NCBI GenBank assembly: GCA_902562835.1
Contig: CACEUX010000012.1
Location: 1-48,775 of the forward strand
Reading direction: 5' to 3'
DNA: 48,775 bases
From: an uncultured Fidelibacterota bacterium
GTDB taxonomy: Bacteria; Fidelibacterota; Marinisomatia; Marinisomatales; UBA1611
The notes beneath the pieces were generated by a model that made no database searches, was not told the origin of the DNA, and saw only the letters and a program-made list of their open reading frames with translations. A program made the translations under genes and the position numbers. Within the stretch, counting starts at the first letter, position 1. Each line of letters starts with the position of its first letter. Shown here piece by piece: positions 6,854 to 13,660 of this stretch.

Positions 6854-7975
6854 TTAATTATTAAGGGCCATCCATTCATTAATCACATCTCTTGATAACT
6901 TTGGAAATTCGTGACCCATTTCTAATTCTTTCAATTGTATTTTTGCTCCTAAACTAAGAAACGTATTTGATATGTGTGTTGAATTAATCGGTTTTATTGT
7001 GGTATCGTATTGACCATTGATCACTAGTCCTTTTAAGGAAGTATACTTAGATCTATCTGTTGCAGTTTGGTAAACAACAGGTAGAAATGTGTTATGAGCG
7101 ATAAATCCATCTATTTTATCAGGATGTTCAAGGGCTATCTTACATGCCATGACTCCCCCTTGGCTATTACCACCAACGAATATCCCTCTAGGATTAATTT
7201 TTTCTTTTTCAATGATTTTATCAATACTAAATAATATTGCTTCACAGCTCTCATTAATTTGTTGCTCATTAAAAGTAGTATCACCAAGAAAAGGAATATG
7301 AAAATCAAACCAGGTCCATTCATTTGAGCCCAGTGATAATTCGTAAGGGGCCTGAAGAATTATTTTTATATAACTATCATCAAATTGATTTATCATGTGA
7401 GGCTCATAATACCATATATGGCCTGAATGACCGTGCATGAAAAACAATACGTCTTTTTTTTCAACATTATCTAATGGTTTCTTTATAATATAATTCAGAG
7501 GTCTTTTACCATCATGATAAAAGTTTTCATCTTGAACGGTTTTCTTTTCCCAATCAAAAGGTTCTTGGCGTATTGTACCATCTTCATACCATCTTTTTAT
7601 AGAAATAATGGTACCACCTATTGTTCTTCTTTCAAAATATTTTTGACCGTTTATGTTCCAATTGGATTCTATCTTAGTGTCACCAATGATTTCTGAACTT
7701 TCCAAAACAGTGCCATCTATCCCTAAGTAAGAAAACTGGATAGTTATACCATCTTTAAAGGTTGCTTTAATTTGTACTTCCCCTGAAGAATAATGCTTGA
7801 CTGCTTTTCCATTAAATGGAGTATCAGAAATCTTGACACCTTTCCCATGAAATAGAGAATTAGGTTTCAAATGATAAACCAATCCTCCTCTTTTAACAAG
7901 TTTTGAAGAATCCACAGGATTGGAATTGTTACAAGCAAAAACTAATAATAATATAATAGATAATAATTTTTTAAT
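6854..7975 (-). CDS. Lipoprotein alpha/beta-hydrolase (esterase/carboxylesterase type) with MORN-like N-terminus
   Basis: 373 aa if started at ATT 7975. The first ordinary start (GTG 7915) would discard a perfect lipoprotein signal (IKKLLSIILLLVFAC) that is in frame upstream, and GAGGG lies six bases before the ATT. Residues ~25-140 contain MORN/YwqK-like strands (FNGKAVKHYSSGEVQIKATF). The C-terminal half is an alpha/beta-hydrolase: FMHGHSGH for the oxyanion region, nucleophile elbow GGNSQGG, a late Asp (NGQYDTTIKP) and catalytic His (MGHEFP). It is probably a surface or periplasmic esterase of unknown substrate. Confidence 0.85.
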   Translation of the reverse strand: MKKLLSIILLLVFACNNSNPVDSSKLVKRGGLVYHLKPNSLFHGKGVKISDTPFNGKAVKHYSSGEVQIKATFKDGITIQFSYLGIDGTVLESSEIIGDTKIESNWNINGQKYFERRTIGGTIISIKRWYEDGTIRQEPFDWEKKTVQDENFYHDGKRPLNYIIKKPLDNVEKKDVLFFMHGHSGHIWYYEPHMINQFDDSYIKIILQAPYELSLGSNEWTWFDFHIPFLGDTTFNEQQINESCEAILFSIDKIIEKEKINPRGIFVGGNSQGGVMACKIALEHPDKIDGFIAHNTFLPVVYQTATDRSKYTSLKGLVINGQYDTTIKPINSTHISNTFLSLGAKIQLKELEMGHEFPKLSRDVINEWMALNN

Positions 7976-7991
7976 GATATTCCCTCTATTA

Positions 7992-8040
7992 CAATTTACC
8001 TATCATCCAAGAAAAAAAACCCCACGAATGTGGGGCTTGA
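7992..8040 (-). repeat. Terminator-promoter punctuation element, copy 7
   Basis: The perfect hairpin CCCCACATTCGTGGGG, a T8 tract, a diverged spacer and TAAATTG lie between the lipoprotein gene at 8062 and the ATT-started esterase gene. Confidence 0.75.
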
Positions 8041-8061
8041 AACGCAATAGTAATTTTGATT

Positions 8062-8697
8062 TTAATCTGCCCTGGTAAGATTCCACCTCTCACAATAAGA
8101 ATCATCGTCTACACCCATTAACATCTCAATTGTAGCGCTACTTTCGTCTAATTCCAGGCTACCAACTTGAGGCTCATTTGGCGAAACACAATCAGAGTCA
8201 GATATTGGGTTCTGTGCAGTACCATTTGGCACACAATATCCTGTACAATCATCAAAATAGACATCAATTTCATATCCTTCAGGACATGTTATGCAATCAT
8301 AATCACCCTGAGCATCTTCCTCAGAATCATAAAAACCACAGGTCGAACAAGGACCATAAGTATCGTTACCAGAAAAACAATTAGTGAAAGTCTGTAAGGA
8401 GTTATCTAATGACATACTTATTTCATTATTGGAAGAGTTTAAGGTATAGTTAAAATTTGCGTTATAACTATAACCCATATAATTCATTGAGGTTGTGATA
8501 GTGGTCTCAGTAAATATTAATGTTCCAGATAAAGATAAATCTGGAGAGCCATTACATCCAGAGCTACCTTCAAAAATCTCAAGATTGACATTCCAGTTAC
8601 CTACCAAATTAAAGTCTGGAGTATCATTTGAATCTTCTTTTTCTTCGCATCCGAAAAAAATTGTGATAGCTAAAAACATAAAAATTAAATTTTTCAT
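8062..8697 (-). CDS. Cys-rich lipocalin-like lipoprotein
   Basis: 211 aa from ATG 8697; an upstream ATG at 8727 would put a polar stretch ahead of the signal. Lipobox region LAITIFFGC, then an acidic linker. The segment FNLVGNWNVNLEIFEG opens a lipocalin-like domain similar in layout to the product of 458-835. Residues ~108-150 form a Cys-rich insert (CSTCGFYDSEEDAQGDYDC, then CPEGYEIDVYFDDCTGYC), probably disulfide-bonded or metal-binding. The function is unknown. Confidence 0.7.
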   Translation of the reverse strand: MKNLIFMFLAITIFFGCEEKEDSNDTPDFNLVGNWNVNLEIFEGSSGCNGSPDLSLSGTLIFTETTITTSMNYMGYSYNANFNYTLNSSNNEISMSLDNSLQTFTNCFSGNDTYGPCSTCGFYDSEEDAQGDYDCITCPEGYEIDVYFDDCTGYCVPNGTAQNPISDSDCVSPNEPQVGSLELDESSATIEMLMGVDDDSYCERWNLTRAD

Positions 8698-8932
8698 AAT
8701 TAATCCCTTTGAATAATTAAAAATCAAAATTAATGGTTTTTATTCAAATAAAAAAACTGACGCTAGGAAAAATTAAAGATTAACTTACTTTTGCTTATAC
8801 TCAAGTAAACTGATACTAGAATTATTTTTAACTAAAATAAATTAATAAATATGCTATTATTAACCCAGTTATCGCACTTAACGCACTAATGAGATCTTTT
8901 TAGTCTTTTGGAATAGTTTTTCCTTTTTATAA

Positions 8933-8982
8933 CCAAATCTACCCATCATCCAATTAACAAAAAAACCCACGAATGTGGGGCT
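8933..8982 (-). repeat. Terminator-promoter punctuation element, copy 8 (no gene downstream)
   Basis: The hairpin CCCCACATTCGTGGG, T7 tract, spacer and TAGATTTG are intact. The next ~230 bases on the minus strand hold only a 16-codon frame (TTG at about 8935) before the next gene at 8697. It may mark a lost gene or drive a long leader for the Cys-rich lipoprotein. Confidence 0.65.
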
Positions 8983-8988
8983 TCTAAC

Positions 8989-9150
8989 TTAGGATTTATA
9001 TATAATTTTCTTAAAGAAAGTGTAAATCGCTAGAACCATATCATTTCTTGCTACAAAGCGACTACCACAACTTGGGCAATTAGATAAAAAGGAAAAGTAT
9101 TCTTTTATTTTGGTTCTTTTCCATTTATGTGAACAAGAAATACAAATCAT
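8989..9150 (-). CDS. 53-aa zinc-ribbon protein
   Basis: A small frame with its own punctuation elements on both sides. The protein starts MICISCSHKWK and contains two CxxC knuckles, CISC (residues 3-6) and CPSC (25-28), spaced as in rubredoxin-like zinc ribbons. A basic, hydrophobic C-terminus follows (AIYTFFKKIIYKS). ATG 9150 comes three bases after TAGATTTA with no ribosome binding site. The cysteine pattern and the bounded cassette position argue that it is real. The role is unknown; it could bind nucleic acid or act as a metal-binding adaptor. Confidence 0.75.
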   Translation of the reverse strand: MICISCSHKWKRTKIKEYFSFLSNCPSCGSRFVARNDMVLAIYTFFKKIIYKS

Positions 9151-9152
9151 AT

Positions 9153-9203
9153 CTAAATCTACATATCATCCCACAAACAAAAAACCCCACGAATGTGGGG
9201 CTT
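9153..9203 (-). repeat. Terminator-promoter punctuation element, copy 9
   Basis: The perfect hairpin CCCCACATTCGTGGGG, T6, spacer and TAGATTTA. It ends the ion-channel gene (9224) and starts the zinc-ribbon gene (9150). Confidence 0.8.
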
Positions 9204-9223
9204 GAGTCTTCTTTAAATTCACT

Positions 9224-10354
9224 TTATTCAATTGATTCATAATGTTTGGCTATCTTATCTAATCTTTTTTCAATTTTATTTAATCTCATTTCAACATATA
9301 ATTTTAAATTATCAGTTGATTGGTTGCTATCATCACCTACCATAAGGGTAGTCAAAGTCGCTGTAAAGACACTAATTAATACCATACCAACGAAAACAAG
9401 TATTGTTGTCAAAACCATACCCCCAGTCGTCTGTGGATTATGTATATCTGCAAAACCTCCTGTTACTATTGCATTAAATGACCACCATAAACTTTCTTTG
9501 TAATTATCAATCCCTCCAACATTATTATTATGCTCTACATAAGTAATTATAAATGCGCCCATAACCAAAAGAATAAAACTATATACAAAAGTTCTTTTCA
9601 TTAATTTGACATCAAATAATTCAGATATGGTATGCATCCCTTTCCATATAAATGAAACAAGTTTGAAAATTTTAAAAATTCTCAAGAATCTTAAAATTCT
9701 TAATAGTCGAAATAACCTTATTGCCCTACCAGTTCTTGCGAGTTCATAACTTGGAATGGGGATTGAGGTTACAAAATCTAACCAATGGTTTCTGAGATAC
9801 CATTTTTTTGATCTAGCGAGGTAAAGTTCTATCCAAAAATTCAATTGGAAGAATAGGCAACATATTGCATCAATAAGGAAAATATTATACAGAATATTTT
9901 TACTTAAGTTTTCATTCATTGTTTCAAACGATAACAATCCAAGAACAATAAAGATTAAAAATGCAATAATGTAGTCTTTAATTTTTGAAAAACTTGCTAT
10001 GCCTGTAATTGTGTTTTGTTTTTGATTTAATTTTTTCCTTTGGATTATTTTCTCTAATCTTGAATCTTCTTCCTCATATCTATTGTAAAATCTTTGAATT
10101 TCTCTGACTTCTCGCTGCTTTGAGACAACTCTTCTTAATGGAGTCGTGAAATTTTTTGGTAATAATTTTGTCTCACCATAAAATTCTTTGTATACCTTAG
10201 CACCCTTTATAGAATGACTAATCTTTTCTATTTCATCAAATAAATTATTTTGTTTGGATTTAATCTCTGACTGCATAGCAAGTAATGTATCAATATCAAA
10301 ACTCTCAAGATTTATTTGTTTTAGTTCTTCTATTTTATTTTTTATGGATTTCAT
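9224..10354 (-). CDS. Voltage-gated-type ion channel with atypical selectivity filter
   Basis: 376 aa. Residues 1-110 are a charged, helical, probably coiled-coil cytoplasmic domain. An Ion_trans-type channel follows: S1 (YIIAFLIFIVLGLLSF), S2-S3, an arginine-rich S4 (GRAIRLFRLLRILRFLRIFK), S5, and a pore helix/filter WWSFNAIVTGGFADIHNP, then S6. Canonical K+ filters read TVGYGD; here the aligned residues are TGGFAD. The extreme C-terminus is a short coiled coil. It is an inner-membrane cation channel by fold, but ion selectivity should not be assumed. The upstream box TATATTTA at about 10393-10400 may be its promoter. Confidence 0.88.
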   Translation of the reverse strand: MKSIKNKIEELKQINLESFDIDTLLAMQSEIKSKQNNLFDEIEKISHSIKGAKVYKEFYGETKLLPKNFTTPLRRVVSKQREVREIQRFYNRYEEEDSRLEKIIQRKKLNQKQNTITGIASFSKIKDYIIAFLIFIVLGLLSFETMNENLSKNILYNIFLIDAICCLFFQLNFWIELYLARSKKWYLRNHWLDFVTSIPIPSYELARTGRAIRLFRLLRILRFLRIFKIFKLVSFIWKGMHTISELFDVKLMKRTFVYSFILLVMGAFIITYVEHNNNVGGIDNYKESLWWSFNAIVTGGFADIHNPQTTGGMVLTTILVFVGMVLISVFTATLTTLMVGDDSNQSTDNLKLYVEMRLNKIEKRLDKIAKHYESIE

Positions 10355-10431
10355 ATAAATATTTGTAACAACTTAATTTGATTCCTTTTGTAAATATAAC
10401 CTTATCACAATAAATAAAGCCAGTGACTGGT

Positions 10432-10516
10432 CCAGTGAATTCATTCCATTTCAGCCCTTTTTACTCCTAAATAGACCAATCTTAGACTTAAAGCAAAAAC
10501 CCCCTAATATGGGGCT
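10432..10516 (-). repeat. Trailing repeat, copy 4, with terminator
   Basis: The minus-strand hairpin GCCCCATATTAGGGGG and T5 are followed by GCTTTAAGTCTAAGATTGGT, CTATTTAGGAGTAAAAAGGG and TGAATTCACTGG. It lies between the repeat-protein gene (ends 10570) and the ion channel, without any tRNA-like sequence. Confidence 0.7.
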
Positions 10517-10569
10517 TGATGTATAAATTTTTTAACCAAATTAAAATCCTTCACTAGCAAAACTACCCG

Positions 10570-11415
10570 TCAACTGTCCACAGTCGCCCCATCCCCTGGC
10601 CAGGGTCCACTCGTCCCTCCCAAATCAATATCAGTAGATAAAAATGCAATGTAACCCAAGATTAAAATTAGAATACAGCAATTTATAATATATTTTGAAT
10701 TTTCTTTCATATTTCCCATTTTAATATATTTTCTAAGTTGTTCTTCGGGTTCTATTAAAATACCATTTTCAAAAACCTTTGTACCATCAGATAATTTCAG
10801 TTCTTGAATCTCACTGATATTTATTGACAGTTTTGCAGAAAACATGCGGGAACTATTTAAAGGAACTTTCGTTGGTCGTGAACTAACTAAAGAGACTGTT
10901 GATGGTAAGGTGCCAGGTGGTAAAAGAACTTTAAGTATTATTTTATCATTACCATATTTTACCAATGCACCAGTATATATGCTCTTATCTTTCAAGGTCA
11001 GAGTAGAATTTTTCATTGGTTTTTGAATCTCGGATTTTCTTTTTTTGTAACCATTTTCTTTCATATTTTTAATAAATAGTTCTTGAATGGTAGAATTACT
11101 TTTTTTTTTGGCTTTCTCAGCTTGAATTGTAGAAAAGTAGTTACCATCTCTTATACTTTTTATATGTTTTTCATTATTTGCTAAGATAACGCCATTCTCA
11201 ATCAAACTTCTACCATCAGATAATTTCAGTTCTTTAATATCCTTAATACTGATAGACATTTTTGCAGATGGTAAAGCTTTAAATATTATTTCATCATCAT
11301 CAAATTTTATCAATGTTCCAGTATAGACAGTCTTATCTTTCAAAACTAATTTATCAAAATCAGTCTGTGCCCATACAATGCCTGTAATCAAAAGTAAAAT
11401 AATATACCTGCGCAT
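10570..11415 (-). CDS. Secreted/membrane protein with duplicated beta-domain
   Basis: 281 aa from ATG 11415 (signal MRRYIILLLITGIVWA). A longer frame to 11562 exists but runs through punctuation copy 10, so that start is rejected. Two copies of a ~50-residue motif are visible: LVLKDKTVYTGTLIKFDDDE ... IKELKLSDGRSLIENG (residues ~23-75) and LTLKDKSIYTGALVKYGNDK ... IQELKLSDGTKVFENG. This is a clear internal duplication. A hydrophobic segment near the C-terminus (INCCILILILGYIAFL) may anchor it. No family was recognised. Confidence 0.75.
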   Translation of the reverse strand: MRRYIILLLITGIVWAQTDFDKLVLKDKTVYTGTLIKFDDDEIIFKALPSAKMSISIKDIKELKLSDGRSLIENGVILANNEKHIKSIRDGNYFSTIQAEKAKKKSNSTIQELFIKNMKENGYKKRKSEIQKPMKNSTLTLKDKSIYTGALVKYGNDKIILKVLLPPGTLPSTVSLVSSRPTKVPLNSSRMFSAKLSINISEIQELKLSDGTKVFENGILIEPEEQLRKYIKMGNMKENSKYIINCCILILILGYIAFLSTDIDLGGTSGPWPGDGATVDS

Positions 11416-11418
11416 TTC

Positions 11419-11467
11419 CAAATCTACCCAACATCCCATAAACAAAAAAACCCACGAATGTGGGGCT
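11419..11467 (-). repeat. Terminator-promoter punctuation element, copy 10
   Basis: The hairpin CCCCACATTCGTGGG, T7, spacer and TAGATTTG, then GAA and the ATG at 11415. The start is three bases from the box with no ribosome binding site. Confidence 0.8.
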
Positions 11468-11594
11468 AAATAGTCCACACAAAGGTCAGATTTCTTAATT
11501 CTGATGACCTTGCAAAAGTCTAATGGGAATTTGAAGTGGGACCCAAATGGGCCCCAATCCAAATTCCACCCATAATTTTGCTATATAAAACAAA

Positions 11595-11624
11595 GAAAAA
11601 AACCCCCTGATGACGGGGGTTTTC
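11595..11624 (-). terminator. Intrinsic terminator after tRNA-Ser-like TL2
   Basis: Minus-strand hairpin AAAACCCCCGTCATCAGGGG with T7 after it. It differs in sequence from the TL1 terminator, so the two tRNA-like units do not share one trailing region. Confidence 0.8.
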
Positions 11625-11639
11625 TCTTCGTGAAAGGTG

Positions 11640-11713
11640 CGGAGAGGGTGGGATTCGAACCCACGAACAGGCTATAAACCCGTTACTCCCATAGCAGGTT
11701 GAACCCCCTCTAT
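11640..11713 (-). other. tRNA-Ser(GCU)-like sequence lacking the D-arm (TL2)
   Basis: The same 74-nt length and architecture as TL1, with compensatory differences: variable arm AACGGG/CCTGTT (AAGGGG/CCTCTT in TL1) and T-stem GTGGG/CCCAC (GAGGG/CCCTC in TL1). The T-loop TTCGAAT and the acceptor end CCTCTCCG are identical. The D-arm is missing and the 5' anticodon strand does not pair well. The paired changes mean both copies descend from, or still are, folded RNAs. Confidence 0.7.
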
Positions 11714-11750
11714 TACTAATGTTTGACCAGTGTATCTGTAGTGGGAATTG
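11714..11750 (-). repeat. Conserved 5' flank of tRNA-Ser-like sequence TL2
   Basis: Nearly identical to 1584-1620 (about three differences in 37 bases), including CAATTCCCACTA and ATACACTGGTC. Confidence 0.6.
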
Positions 11751-11759
11751 TACATATTT

Positions 11760-12263
11760 CTAAAATATTTTTGCAGAATTTGAGTTTAAGCGATATTCAT
11801 AGAAATCACTTGCCGATAGAACGATACTAGATGTGTCAAGTTCTATTCCTTTTTCCAGTGCTAAATGATGCTTCCAGTTTTTTGCCTGTTTTTCAGACAA
11901 TTCTAATTTGGTGAATATTCCTTCTGCAATAATATTTTTACCTTTTGCTGATAATGGAAATACAATTTCACCATCAGTGACTTTGATTCGTATACTTGAA
12001 TCTGAATTATAATCTTTGACCTGTAGCCAACAGCCTCGCATTGGACAAACTTCAGTGATAATTCCATTTACTAAAAGCTTTTGCCCTAAACTTTCACTAG
12101 CTGACAATAACAAGTCATTGACATCATAGATAATTCCTTTACTAGGATGGCTACCATAATATCCAATTGAATCAACTTTATTTAATAAATCTTTTTCAGA
12201 TTGTTTTTTAAAACAGCCTAATTGAATGAATATTATAATTAATAAAATATTGTTGTAACTCAT
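11760..12263 (-). CDS. DUF4920-like lipoprotein
   Basis: 167 aa with lipobox region IIIFIQLGC. The core GQKLLVNGIITEVCPMRGCW resembles the DUF4920 family, an OB-fold-like periplasmic domain with a conserved C-x-x-x-G-C-W motif that may bind metal or form a disulfide. It is followed by IRIKVTDGEIVFPLSAKGK and IIAEGIFTK, as expected. ATG 12263 lies four bases after TAGATTTT and lacks a ribosome binding site. The function is unknown. Confidence 0.75.
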   Translation of the reverse strand: MSYNNILLIIIFIQLGCFKKQSEKDLLNKVDSIGYYGSHPSKGIIYDVNDLLLSASESLGQKLLVNGIITEVCPMRGCWLQVKDYNSDSSIRIKVTDGEIVFPLSAKGKNIIAEGIFTKLELSEKQAKNWKHHLALEKGIELDTSSIVLSASDFYEYRLNSNSAKIF

Positions 12264-12265
12264 AA

Positions 12266-12314
12266 CTAAAATCTACCCATCATCCCACAAACAAAAAACC
12301 CCACGAATGTGGGT
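12266..12314 (-). repeat. Terminator-promoter punctuation element, copy 11
   Basis: The hairpin CCCACATTCGTGGGG, T6, GTGGGATGATGGG and TAGATTTT. It ends the thioredoxin/12340 transcript and starts the DUF4920-like gene. Confidence 0.8.
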
Positions 12315-12339
12315 TCTTATATATTTAATCTCAGAAAAA

Positions 12340-12756
12340 TTATCTTAATTCTACAAAGTCATTATAATTACTCATAGACTCTTCAGTAACATAAGTACCT
12401 AATTTGTTCCATAAAGACATTAATCCATTTTCTTCCATGATCGTGTTAAACCAGTCAGATGTCCCTTGTTCGGGAATCATTGCATTTCTAACAATTTGTG
12501 AATCAAAAGTAATTATTAGCGCATAACTATCCACATCTATACCTCTGTCTGATTTAGTTATAAAATTTCTTGACCCTGGTACAACTCTATTAAAACTTGG
12601 ATTGTATTCTTCTAAAGCAAAATTCTCAAAGTCTTTGACATTTACATTATCTTTAAGTTCTAAAAACCTTACAGCCACTACTTCACCCTTACCTGAATAT
12701 GTTATCTGACCATAAGCAAATCCAATTAATAAAATAGTTGATATATATTTCCTCAT
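12340..12756 (-). CDS. Secreted protein of unknown function
   Basis: 138 aa with a signal peptide (MRKYISTILLIGFAYG). The mature part (VVAVRFLELKDNVNVKDFENF ... YALIITFDSQIVRNAM) has the strand-helix-strand rhythm of dimeric alpha/beta-barrel proteins, but no family signature is certain. Its AAGGAG site and ATG lie 30 bases after the thioredoxin-like stop without a punctuation element, so the two genes are probably co-transcribed. Confidence 0.6.
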   Translation of the reverse strand: MRKYISTILLIGFAYGQITYSGKGEVVAVRFLELKDNVNVKDFENFALEEYNPSFNRVVPGSRNFITKSDRGIDVDSYALIITFDSQIVRNAMIPEQGTSDWFNTIMEENGLMSLWNKLGTYVTEESMSNYNDFVELR

Positions 12757-12786
12757 AATAATCTCCTTATTAAAGTTTAATCTTAA

Positions 12787-13290
12787 TCATTCAATATTAT
12801 TTTCTAATAGAATATCAATTTGATTTTTCATTTCAGCCTCATCGCCAGCAATATAACCATTTCTTATCCACTTCACTTCGCCGCCTTTTGCAACAAGTAT
12901 TGCTGTTGGCATTTGCTTCTCAGAAAATCTGTTGAATAATGTATTATTTTGATCTATGGCAACATAAAATTGAAAATCATTCTGTTCCAAATAAGTTTTT
13001 ACTTTTTCAAGAAAACCTTTTCTTTCCATATTTATCATCAACACCTTAAATCCTTCTTTGGAATATTCCCGATGGTATTGATTATGAAATTCCATTATAC
13101 TTTTACAGGGCTCACACCAAGTAGCCCAAAAATCTACTACTAATGGCCCATCCTCTACTAATTTATGGAAGGATGTTATAGTCCCATCCATTAATTTAAT
13201 TTTCAAATCTGGTATTTTTTCCCCAATATCTATTTTCCCACCAAATGCGATAGTACTTAACAAGAGAAAAATCTTTGCATATTTATTCAT
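12787..13290 (-). CDS. Periplasmic TlpA/ResA-type thioredoxin
   Basis: 167 aa from ATG 13290 (GAGGAG site); the in-frame start at 13308 lies too close to the promoter box. A signal peptide (MNKYAKIFLLLSTIAFG) precedes a thioredoxin fold with active site FWATWCEPCKS (C-x-x-C near residue 62) and cis-Pro KQMPTAILV. The family reduces disulfides outside the cytoplasm, for example in cytochrome c maturation. No cytochrome genes are nearby, so its client is unknown. Confidence 0.9.
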   Translation of the reverse strand: MNKYAKIFLLLSTIAFGGKIDIGEKIPDLKIKLMDGTITSFHKLVEDGPLVVDFWATWCEPCKSIMEFHNQYHREYSKEGFKVLMINMERKGFLEKVKTYLEQNDFQFYVAIDQNNTLFNRFSEKQMPTAILVAKGGEVKWIRNGYIAGDEAEMKNQIDILLENNIE

Positions 13291-13305
13291 AATTAACTCC
13301 TCACC

Positions 13306-13353
13306 CAAATCTACCCATCATCCCACAAACAAAAAACCACACGAATGTGAGGC
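13306..13353 (-). repeat. Terminator-promoter punctuation element, copy 12
   Basis: The hairpin CTCACATTCGTGTGG is weaker than in other copies. T6, GTGGGATGATGGG and TAGATTTG follow. A GAGGAG ribosome binding site comes after the box, so this unit is not leaderless. Confidence 0.75.
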
Positions 13354-13394
13354 ACCATTTAAAAAGTGATTTTAATGATTTTCTTTTGATGATT

Positions 13395-13619
13395 CTAGTC
13401 GTTAAATAATCCTCCCTGTTTATTTAAATAGTAAAACAACCAAATAACTATTATGATCGGTAGAATATTATCCTCTAGAATGAATAACCCTGTGAAATTA
13501 AAAACTGAAAGTATTGCACCAAGTTTTATTAGTGCATTCTGATTTTTCTTAAAAAGTTTAAGCATTACAGACATAAGTAAATATACAAAACCTAGCTCTG
13601 TAATTATTTGTGCATACAT
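13395..13619 (-). CDS. Small two- or three-helix membrane protein
   Basis: 74 aa from ATG 13619, with GGGGG just upstream. A start at 13649 would translate the remains of the tRNA-like terminator (KKPTYMGGG) and is unlikely. Hydrophobic segments LGFVYLLMSVMLKLF, LGAILSVFNFTGLFIL and LPIIIVIWLFYYL suggest an inner-membrane protein. No family was recognised. Confidence 0.5.
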   Translation of the reverse strand: MYAQIITELGFVYLLMSVMLKLFKKNQNALIKLGAILSVFNFTGLFILEDNILPIIIVIWLFYYLNKQGGLFND

Positions 13620-13660
13620 ACCCCCGCCCATATAAGTAGGTTTTTTCAACTGTACAAATG

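Larger units (their letters stand above)
11416..11759. other. Gene-free interval with repeat element, terminator and tRNA-like sequence
   Basis: It holds punctuation copy 10 (11419-11467), a stretch with no gene (11468-11594, only a 17-codon minus frame), a terminator and the second tRNA-Ser-like sequence with its conserved 5' flank. No protein gene is supported. Confidence 0.65.

Noticed and set aside
11416-11562. N-terminal 49-residue extension of the repeat protein at 10570
   Set aside because: The extension would translate through punctuation copy 10 and leave the signal peptide internal. ATG 11415 follows the promoter box as in sister units.
387-13353. Integron gene-cassette array with attC sites
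   Set aside because: The array logic is similar, but the repeats are 37-51 bases with a 16-base hairpin and T-tract. I see no paired RYYYAAC/GTTRRRY cores and no integrase gene in the window.
387-13353. CRISPR array
   Set aside because: Repeats are separated by whole genes of varied length, not by short uniform spacers, and no cas gene is present.
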